From NCBI GenBank assembly GCA_041743835.1, contig JBGTLW010000128.1:1-28790 (forward strand): a DNA stretch of 28,790 nucleotides, in the 5' to 3' direction. This stretch comes from JBGTLW01 sp041743835. GTDB lineage: Bacteria; Planctomycetota; Phycisphaerae; Phycisphaerales; Phycisphaeraceae. Within the stretch, counting starts at the first letter, position 1. Each line of letters opens with the position of its first letter. This document shows, one piece after another, positions 1 to 5,436 of this stretch. Under the pieces are notes generated by a model. That model had not been told where the DNA came from and ran no database searches. It saw nothing but the letters and a program-made list of their open reading frames with translations. Position numbers and translations under genes: made by a program.

Positions 1-613
1 CCCGCTTCCTGCTCCCCGACCGGAACGCCAAAGGCACAAACCCCATCGCCTCCCAGAACCGGTTCGCCGCCAGATCCTGCGCACACCAGCAACAACACAA
101 CCGCACCCCGTAAGGCCAGGCATCAAACATCGCCTGAAGCAGCGTTGCGCCAATAAGCCCTCTTTGGCTTCCGGGGGTGATGTTCATCTGATAGATGATC
201 CCCGTGTCCTCCCGCTTGAAATACTTGTCCACGCCGATGCAATACCCGACGGGAGTTGAACCGCCAAGGCGCTGAGGGCGCAGAGCCGAGCCATGGTCGG
301 GGTCAAGAGCAGTCGCCGCATTCAAGACCGCTCCGGAGTTTTCAAGGCTTGTCCCATCACAATCCATTCCTTCCTCCGCCCCTCCGCGCCTCTGCGGTTC
401 AACTCCCTCCGCGACCAGCACATGCCCTTTCGCGATATGCCCCTCCAGTTGCCCGGTCGGCATCCACCCCACCGCCTTGCTGTGCTTCTTCTGCAGCGCA
501 TCAATAAACCCCAGGTCGTCTGGCCGGGCCGCCCGCACCCGCACACCCAAGCTTCCGGGGGTCGGCAGCGCTATAAGCCCCGATTGCTCATCCCGTCGGA
601 TCACCTCATTCAT
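1..613 (-). CDS. GNAT-family N-acetyltransferase, 3' end outside window, with in-frame palindromic insert
   Basis: Reading the minus strand from the ATG at 613 gives one frame open to the window edge (204 codons), so the C-terminus is missing. The N-terminal part begins MNEVIRRDEQSG and contains RAARPDDLGFIDALQKKHS. The second part, with DKYFKRED, IIYQMN and QRGLIGATLLQAMF, then NRFWEAMGFVPLAF, resembles the acetyl-CoA-binding core (Q/R-x-x-G-x-G/A loop) and C-terminal strand of GNAT acetyltransferases. Substrate is unknown. A GAGG ribosome-binding site lies six bases before the ATG. About 51 residues between VLVAE and PVGYCIG (roughly residues 70-120) are encoded by a palindromic repeat element (251-407) and do not look like GNAT sequence; in relatives I remember, these two segments are nearly adjacent. 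Whether the enlarged protein still folds is unknown. GNAT call fairly sure; activity unsure. Confidence 0.75.
   Translation of the reverse strand, partial: MNEVIRRDEQSGLIALPTPGSLGVRVRAARPDDLGFIDALQKKHSKAVGWMPTGQLEGHIAKGHVLVAEGVEPQRRGGAEEGMDCDGTSLENSGAVLNAATALDPDHGSALRPQRLGGSTPVGYCIGVDKYFKREDTGIIYQMNITPGSQRGLIGATLLQAMFDAWPYGVRLCCCWCAQDLAANRFWEAMGFVPLAFRSGSRKR
251..407. repeat. Palindromic element 1, inside the GNAT gene
   Basis: A perfect 14-bp inverted repeat (GGGAGTTGAACCGC at 251-264, complement at 394-407) bounds about 157 bp. Just inside each arm are purine-rich 'ggcgctgagggcgcagag' and pyrimidine-rich 'cctccgcgcctctgcgg' tracts, the same vocabulary as the elements at 651-812 and 849-936. 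The element preserves the reading frame of the host gene. Confidence 0.75.
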
Positions 614-650
614 CTCACACCTCGATTTCTGGTTAATAGAATTCATTGTC

Positions 651-812
651 ACCGCAGAGGCGCAGAGGTCGCAGAGGAGGTTCTTTGGGGGGGAACTTCT
701 GACTTTATTGAATGTCGCTTGCTGATTGCCACAAAAGCCCTCTCAATCCAGCAATGGAACCAATAAAGCAAAAATCCCCAGCATTCCTCCGCGCCCTCCG
801 CGCCTCCGCGGT
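651..812. repeat. Palindromic element 2
   Basis: The left arm 651-677 (ACCGCAGAGGCGCAGAGG start) pairs imperfectly with the right arm 786-812 (ending CGCCTCCGCGGT). Mismatches are mainly transitions that would still allow G-U pairs in RNA. Its length of about 162 bp is close to element 1. It lies between the GNAT gene and the 235-residue gene; the short frames across it are repeat translations, not genes. Confidence 0.7.
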
Positions 813-848
813 AAAACCCGTCTTAGAACTTCTCAATCACAATCCAAA

Positions 849-936
849 AACCACAAAGACACAAAGATCGCCAAGATGGAAACTGCACATCCAACGCATC
901 ATCTCCAAACCTTCGAGCCTTCGTGCCTTCGTGGTT
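849..936. repeat. Palindromic element 3
   Basis: The left arm 849-875 (AACCACAAAGACACAAAG) is imperfectly complementary to the right arm 910-936 (ending TTCGTGCCTTCGTGGTT). The span is about 88 bp. The motif series 'cacaaagacacaaag / cttcgtgccttcgtgg' is the AT-richer variant of the same kind of element. Confidence 0.65.
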
Positions 937-949
937 AACAAGCCTTAGA

Positions 950-1024
950 AACCCACAAAGGACACGGAGTTCACCGAGCAAGCCCGGAGGCCTTCACCCG
1001 CGCGCCCACCGCGCCTTTGTGGTT
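950..1024. repeat. Palindromic element 4
   Basis: The left arm at 950-966 (AACCCACAAAGGACACG) pairs with the right arm at 1009-1024 (CCGCGCCTTTGTGGTT). It ends 15 bp before the stop codon of the next gene (1039-1041), so it could fold as a 3' hairpin of that minus-strand transcript; no T-run is present, so I do not call it a terminator. Confidence 0.55.
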
Positions 1025-1038
1025 CATGGTGTCCAACC

Positions 1039-1746
1039 TCACGCCGCCAGTTGCAGCGAGCTGTTCCCGCCCGACAACCCGCCGAAGTTGATCTGCGTGG
1101 AGCGCGGCGTGCAAGCCGGGCCCGTCTGCAGCGTCGGGTTCACCCACGCAGCGGTGATCCAAACCTTCGTGCCGGGCTCAAGCGAGCCGGGGAACACAAC
1201 CTTCGAGATCGTCCGGCTGGTCGTGCCCTCCATGTGCCAGGCCGTGATATCCGTCGGCGCTGTCTCACCCACATAGGTGTACACAAACGCCCCCGTCACG
1301 CCCAGCGGCTTGGACCGCCCGCTCACCTCGGTGTTGTGCAGACGGATGTTCACCGTCCACCCCTGCACCGACTCGATATCCAATGCCGGCGAAGTGCTCG
1401 GCGGGGGAACAGGCGTCCGCCCGTCACTCCGCACAGTCAAGCCGAAAGCCTGCCGCTGCGAGTTGGTGATCCCGGCGTGATTGGTCACCGCCATCGCCAG
1501 TTGGCGAGACAACGCAACCAGCGTCTTCTTGGCCTCGTTCTTGGCCAGGATCGTCGCCTCGCCCCGTGTGGCCGGGTCGATCGCCGCGGCGTAGGCGAAG
1601 GTATACACCTCGAACACCGAGGAATATGCCGACACCTCCCCGGCAGTCAACCCGATCGTCGTCGGGTCGGCTACCGCCGAGGTCTTCTGTTGGAAGTTGG
1701 AAGCCCAATCGTTGAGCCCCCCATCCGTTGCAGGCAGATATGACAT
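1039..1746 (-). CDS. Conserved protein of unknown function, 235 aa
   Basis: The frame stays open upstream to 1947, but I choose the ATG at 1746 (MSYLPATDGGLNDW) because GGAAAGGA lies about nine bases before it and the upstream translation is low-complexity. The first ~110 residues are Ala-rich and probably helical (FAYAAAIDPATRGEATILAKNEAKK, then ITNSQRQAFGLTVRSD). A Pro-rich linker (TPVPPPSTSPALD) leads to a ~100-residue part that looks like a beta-sandwich of fibronectin III type (WTVNIRLHN, GAFVYTYVGETAP, VWITAAWVN). There is no signal peptide, membrane segment or visible catalytic motif. I recall similar two-part proteins in planctomycetes annotated only as hypothetical. It stands alone among repeats, so context does not suggest a function. 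Confidence 0.7.
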   Translation of the reverse strand: MSYLPATDGGLNDWASNFQQKTSAVADPTTIGLTAGEVSAYSSVFEVYTFAYAAAIDPATRGEATILAKNEAKKTLVALSRQLAMAVTNHAGITNSQRQAFGLTVRSDGRTPVPPPSTSPALDIESVQGWTVNIRLHNTEVSGRSKPLGVTGAFVYTYVGETAPTDITAWHMEGTTSRTISKVVFPGSLEPGTKVWITAAWVNPTLQTGPACTPRSTQINFGGLSGGNSSLQLAA

Positions 1747-2217
1747 CACATGCCATCCTTTCCGTGTGCGCATAGCACACCCATGGGATACCGGCGCTCG
1801 GATACACACCGAGCTACAACCGGTCAAACCATCGCCGACCACGACCGCCACGCCACAAGCGGGGCCGCCGCCGACCCGTGCGCCACACGATCCACAAGAT
1901 CGCAAAGCCACAGGCCCGGCCGACTCACAAACCATTGAATTGTTCAAGACCCCGAGAAGTCACGAAACCACGGAAAGCCGCGCCCGGCTCGATACACATT
2001 TTCCGCGATCCTGAAACTTCCCCACAGAACTTCTTGACCCGGTCCGCCCGATGCGTCCCGCCGTCCTAACCCACATCGGCCGCGCATCCCCCCCACTTCA
2101 CCACCCACAAAAGATTTTTCTAAATATTCTCTTGCCCCCCTCTTCTCCTACCCCCAAGCGCCAAACACCAAGCGCCCAGCGCCTAGCGCCTAGTCCCCCC
2201 ACCACAACCCCAGCAAA
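1747..2217. other. Gene-free stretch upstream of the 235-aa gene
   Basis: I see no convincing gene on either strand. Short frames here have low-complexity, compositionally unlikely translations. It contains a weak fragment resembling the palindromic elements (about 1957-1985, 'cacgaaaccacgg') and one copy of the CTAGGCGCTAGG-type repeat at its right end. Composition becomes pyrimidine-rich on the plus strand toward 2090-2217. Confidence 0.5.
2151..2200 (-). repeat. CTAGGCGCTAGG-type dispersed repeat, left copy
   Basis: On the minus strand this reads GGACTAGGCGCTAGGCGCTG, then GGCGCTTGGTGTTTGGCGCTTGG and a G-run. Two copies on the plus strand at 8464-8500 and 8522-8558 share CTAGGCGCTAGGCGTTTGGCGC. 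The unit is itself built of short GGCGCTTGG/GGCGCTAGG subrepeats. Confidence 0.7.
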
Positions 2218-2574
2218 GAAATACGCAATTCCACCCAGAAATCAGGCTATTCCACGAAGAAACAGCGTAATTCCACGGATAAACTACGTAGTTCCTTGGA
2301 GAAATAGCGCAATTCTTCGGAGTAACTACGCAATTCCTCGGAGGAACTACGTAATTCTTTGGAGTATTTGCGCAATTCCCCGGAGGAACTACGTAATTCC
2401 TTGGATGAACTACCTAATTCCTTGGAATAATTGCGCAATTCCCCGGAGAAACTACGAAATTCTCTGGAGAAACTACATAATTCCCTGGCATAACTGCGCT
2501 ATTCCCCGGAGGAACTACGATGTTCGAAAGATGAATACCGCAATTCCCCGGCGCAACTAGACAGCTTCTTGAAG
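2218..2574. repeat. Tandem array of 17 near-palindromic 21-bp units
   Basis: Units begin at 2218, 2239, 2260 and so on to 2554, with no insertion or deletion in the period. The conserved core is AACTACGTAATTCC or AACTACGCAATTCC, followed by c/t-CGGAG. Including the GGA of the previous unit, GGAACTACGTAATTCC is a 16-bp near-perfect palindrome, best in units 7 and 9. Units 5, 8, 11 and 14 carry a TGCGC/AGCGC centre instead of TACG. Units 15-17 are degenerate. The plus frame 2051-2560 is open through the units (heptad RNYVIPW-like), and one minus frame reads heptads ELRSSSE over most of them, but neither looks like a normal gene. Confidence 0.85.
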
Positions 2575-2688
2575 GAACAGGACACTTACGAGCCTGACGC
2601 ATCGACTCAAGTCCCTCCCAAGCGGACCCGCGCCGCGCTGGCGGAGACATCCAGCGAGTCTACAGAAGGTCCTGTCTGGCGATCACAC

Positions 2689-2916
2689 TCAGCGGGTCGA
2701 GTTGCCGAGGCAATAGGCGCAGTTGTCGTAACCATCCCGATGGGCCGCGTCGAGTGAGTTGTAAGGCTTTTCGTTGCCCGCCCGGATGATCTCATCGATC
2801 TGACACTGGTTCGCGCCAGTCTTTTCGTTGTCCAGGTCGTGGACTTCCCGCTTGCTGGGGCTGGTGTTGGCAAGATACCGCTCGCCGTTCATATGGCCGG
2901 TGTAACGTCGCGTCAT
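2689..2916 (-). CDS. Small Cys-containing protein, 75 aa, unknown function
   Basis: The ATG at 2916 has GGAG eight bases upstream (CCGGAGCCTGTATC). The protein starts MTRRYTGHMNGERYLANT and ends with GYDNCAYCLGNSTR. Conserved-looking features are HDLDNEK, the CQIDEII motif and a C-terminal H-x2-GYDN-CxxC, giving three Cys and one His (Cys-x2-Cys at about 67-70) that could hold a metal ion. The translation has ordinary composition, unlike the repeat-derived frames beside it, and I recall related small bacterial proteins with the same QIDEII-AGN and AH-GYDNCxYC blocks, none with a function I can name. It has no obvious operon partner; the 21-bp array ends 115 bp beyond its stop. Confidence 0.65.
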   Translation of the reverse strand: MTRRYTGHMNGERYLANTSPSKREVHDLDNEKTGANQCQIDEIIRAGNEKPYNSLDAAHRDGYDNCAYCLGNSTR

Positions 2917-3090
2917 GATACAGGCTCCGGATAGGGGAATGGAATCGGCCCGGAAACGGATGGGCTATGGAGAGCATACCCGATGCAGTGAGCGATTCAA
3001 AGCACTAAATCCTCGCCGCCGCGCACCAAATCATCGCAATTCGTTCCGGGGGGTCGCAAAACGTCCACCCAGGCCAGCCGCCGCCATGTC

Positions 3091-5385
3091 TTAAACCTTT
3101 ACAAAATCCAGTGTTCGCTTAACCCAACCCGATAGCTCACTACGGTTTATTGCCTCTGTCATGTACGCCTCGTTCGTATCATGATGAAACTTGTTTGCAT
3201 AGTCGCATATTCTGTCTAATTCTTGAACTTTTGACGGACTTAGAATGGTTTCGGTTGATTCACGGATGCGATGACGTAGATTTCCTAGCACTTCTCCAGG
3301 AGCAAAATGCTCCGTGCATGCACGTCTAAGAAAACCCTCAAGTGTGAGTCGAATCGTTCCTGCTACATTTCGCTCGTCTCCTAGGCCCGATTTAGCATAT
3401 TCGCGAAGGAGAAGATGGTGCCGGTCGTACTCTGTCACAGCCTCGTCTTTGATTGTCCATGTATCAATAACAGAGCCTGACGAAGAGCTTATTACTCTCA
3501 AGGTCGCACAGGCGCTACGCTCTGCGTAATGCCAGACACCGCATAAAAATGTTTTAGAGTGAGACAACACGATCACTTGTTTAACGTTTGCAGCCAATGT
3601 GCGCATTTGCTGAATAGTTGTCAGAGAACGATGTTCGTCCAGACTGGTCATTGGATCGTCAACAACGACAATTTTATCTGACAGAGTTGAATCGAGATCA
3701 AGAGTTGTACAGAAAAACGCTAGAGCCAGCGTATTGCGATCACCTGCGCTCAATGTGTTGTGAAATCCCGGGGCACCCGGGGTCGAGTTACCCCCTGCTA
3801 CAGCTACAGGAAAATTGTTAATGATGATTTCGTACGAACATGTTGAGCCGCCGCGTGTATTCGTGGATTGAACGCTTCTGAGTCTGAATCCCACATTGAA
3901 TAATTCAAGATAATAATTGATTCGTGACTCATAGTTTGGAAACACAGTCACGCGATGAGTGTCGAGCGCATCCCTGGCACGATCGCGCTTTTCCTCAACT
4001 TCTTTCTTGCTCTCTAAAGCATAAAGGTAGTCATTGCAAGCTACTGCGGTAGTCGGTTCATGACGAGTTTTAGTCGCCTTGAGAAGCGCAAGTTCTTTCT
4101 TAAGAGCCGGAATATCCGCATCGGCGGCATCATCTTTCACCTGCATGATGAGTTCATTGGCATCCTTAAGATTCGCATTAATGGAAGCGATCGATTGCCG
4201 ATAAGCTTCGTATGCGTCGACTTCTTGCTTAGCGCGAGCGGGCAAAGCAAAGGTTTCAAGCGGCTTGTCTTGCTTGTCTAGTAGCGCCGTACCTACTTCG
4301 GTTAAAGCATTACGCCACGCATCAATGATGGCTTCGGTATCGATCACAATCTCAGGGATATCACAGTAGCGCTTCCAAAACTGCAATCTCTCGCCAAGAA
4401 TTCGCACCGAGCGCTCGAACGATGTGTGAACCGCTGCATCATGAATATTACTGATGCCTTGAACTTGCTCATCAATTGACTTTTTTAGGGCGGAATACTC
4501 ATCGCTGAAATATTCCTTGTAATGGGCGATAATATTGGAGGATTCCAAGGATTGATCACAGAATGGGCAAGAGTCTGATAGAGGAGGATCGTCGAGGATT
4601 CCAAATCGATCGATACCGTCTCCAACCCATTCTTCTGCTCCCACGCCCAACTTGGAAAAATGCGATTCGACTAGACTAGTTGCATTAGTTGAAAGGCTAG
4701 ACAATCCCTTTTGAAGTACTGATTCAACTTCAAATAGATTAAAGCTGGGTAGCGACAAAATATCAAAGGCAGGATTTGATGCAATCTTCTCGGCAGATTG
4801 AGCAGCGGCTAGGGATTGTTCGACTACTTTAATTTTATCGTCAATATCAGGTATTATTGCTAAGGCACAGAAATCATTAATGCTATAGTTTTCGCGAACT
4901 TTGTCCGGTATTGCCGCGCTTTTCGCACGGATGCTTTTGATTTGATTCTCAATGTCAGACACGTATTCTTGCACTTGCTTATTCAGTGCAACACCTTCAG
5001 CTCCGAGAATCAATTCATGTAGCTTCTGTCTTTGGCTACTGCCAACACTCAATCCGGAGTAGACATTCTGATCTACAAACAAATCGTCGAATACCACTAC
5101 ATTATTAAGGTGATTAGTCCACGCGTTATCTTTAAAAATCGCTGAAGAAAAACTCCCCTCGCAAGACAATATGATGTGTGGGTCTTCACTTGACCCAAGA
5201 CGCTTCCGCTCAACGATAGGCATGGGATCATTCGTAGCGAAAGAACGGAGAATAGCGGCGAGCGTCGTTTTACCGCAACCGTTCTCGGCGTAGATCAGTG
5301 TGAGCTTCTCCAACTTGTGTGAATTCACGCCAGCGAATGATTCAAACTGCCCGATATTTTTAAGGATATTAATTTTGGTGATCAT
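3091..5385 (-). CDS. RloC/PrrC-like SMC-type ATPase (AAA_13), candidate anticodon nuclease
   Basis: A 764-residue protein with an N-terminal half ATPase: Walker A ENGCGKTT at 34-41 and, at the C-terminal side, ABC signature LSAGDRN at 545-551 and Walker B VVVDDPMTSLD ending near 583, followed by VIVLSHS. Between them lie coiled-coil stretches (about 135-200, 285-350 and 390-475) around CPFC at 273-276, the place of a zinc hook. This layout is that of RloC-like proteins, which combine a Rad50-like ATPase with a C-terminal tRNA anticodon nuclease. The C-terminal ~110 residues hold R679-x3-E683 and NKFHHD at 731-736, reminiscent of the PrrC/RloC Arg-x3-Glu...His triad, but the Glu-His distance (51) is longer than I remember for PrrC. 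It follows the MmeI-like gene by 51 bp. The gene is clearly AT-richer than its neighbours, suggesting recent transfer. ATPase certain; nuclease activity inferred. Confidence 0.85.
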   Translation of the reverse strand: MITKINILKNIGQFESFAGVNSHKLEKLTLIYAENGCGKTTLAAILRSFATNDPMPIVERKRLGSSEDPHIILSCEGSFSSAIFKDNAWTNHLNNVVVFDDLFVDQNVYSGLSVGSSQRQKLHELILGAEGVALNKQVQEYVSDIENQIKSIRAKSAAIPDKVRENYSINDFCALAIIPDIDDKIKVVEQSLAAAQSAEKIASNPAFDILSLPSFNLFEVESVLQKGLSSLSTNATSLVESHFSKLGVGAEEWVGDGIDRFGILDDPPLSDSCPFCDQSLESSNIIAHYKEYFSDEYSALKKSIDEQVQGISNIHDAAVHTSFERSVRILGERLQFWKRYCDIPEIVIDTEAIIDAWRNALTEVGTALLDKQDKPLETFALPARAKQEVDAYEAYRQSIASINANLKDANELIMQVKDDAADADIPALKKELALLKATKTRHEPTTAVACNDYLYALESKKEVEEKRDRARDALDTHRVTVFPNYESRINYYLELFNVGFRLRSVQSTNTRGGSTCSYEIIINNFPVAVAGGNSTPGAPGFHNTLSAGDRNTLALAFFCTTLDLDSTLSDKIVVVDDPMTSLDEHRSLTTIQQMRTLAANVKQVIVLSHSKTFLCGVWHYAERSACATLRVISSSSGSVIDTWTIKDEAVTEYDRHHLLLREYAKSGLGDERNVAGTIRLTLEGFLRRACTEHFAPGEVLGNLRHRIRESTETILSPSKVQELDRICDYANKFHHDTNEAYMTEAINRSELSGWVKRTLDFVKV

Positions 5386-5436
5386 GAATTTTATACTGGG
5401 TTAATAGATTGAGCCCCATTGACGTGATGTGATGGT

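Noticed and set aside
256..948. Several short open frames over the palindromic elements
   Set aside because: They translate the repeats in various frames (for example FLRALRASAV) and lack independent coding signals.
950..1024. Rho-independent terminator for the 235-aa gene
   Set aside because: A stem is possible but no T-run follows on the minus strand.
1957..1995. Fifth palindromic element
   Set aside because: Only one short arm-like piece (cacgaaaccacgg) is visible with no matching partner.
2051..2560. 169-codon frame through the 21-bp array as a protein
   Set aside because: The sequence before the repeats is low-complexity and no clear ribosome-binding site is seen; the openness can follow from a repeat length divisible by three. 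Left open as a minor possibility in the findings.
2218..2574. CRISPR array
   Set aside because: The 21-bp units are contiguous with no spacers, and no cas genes are present.
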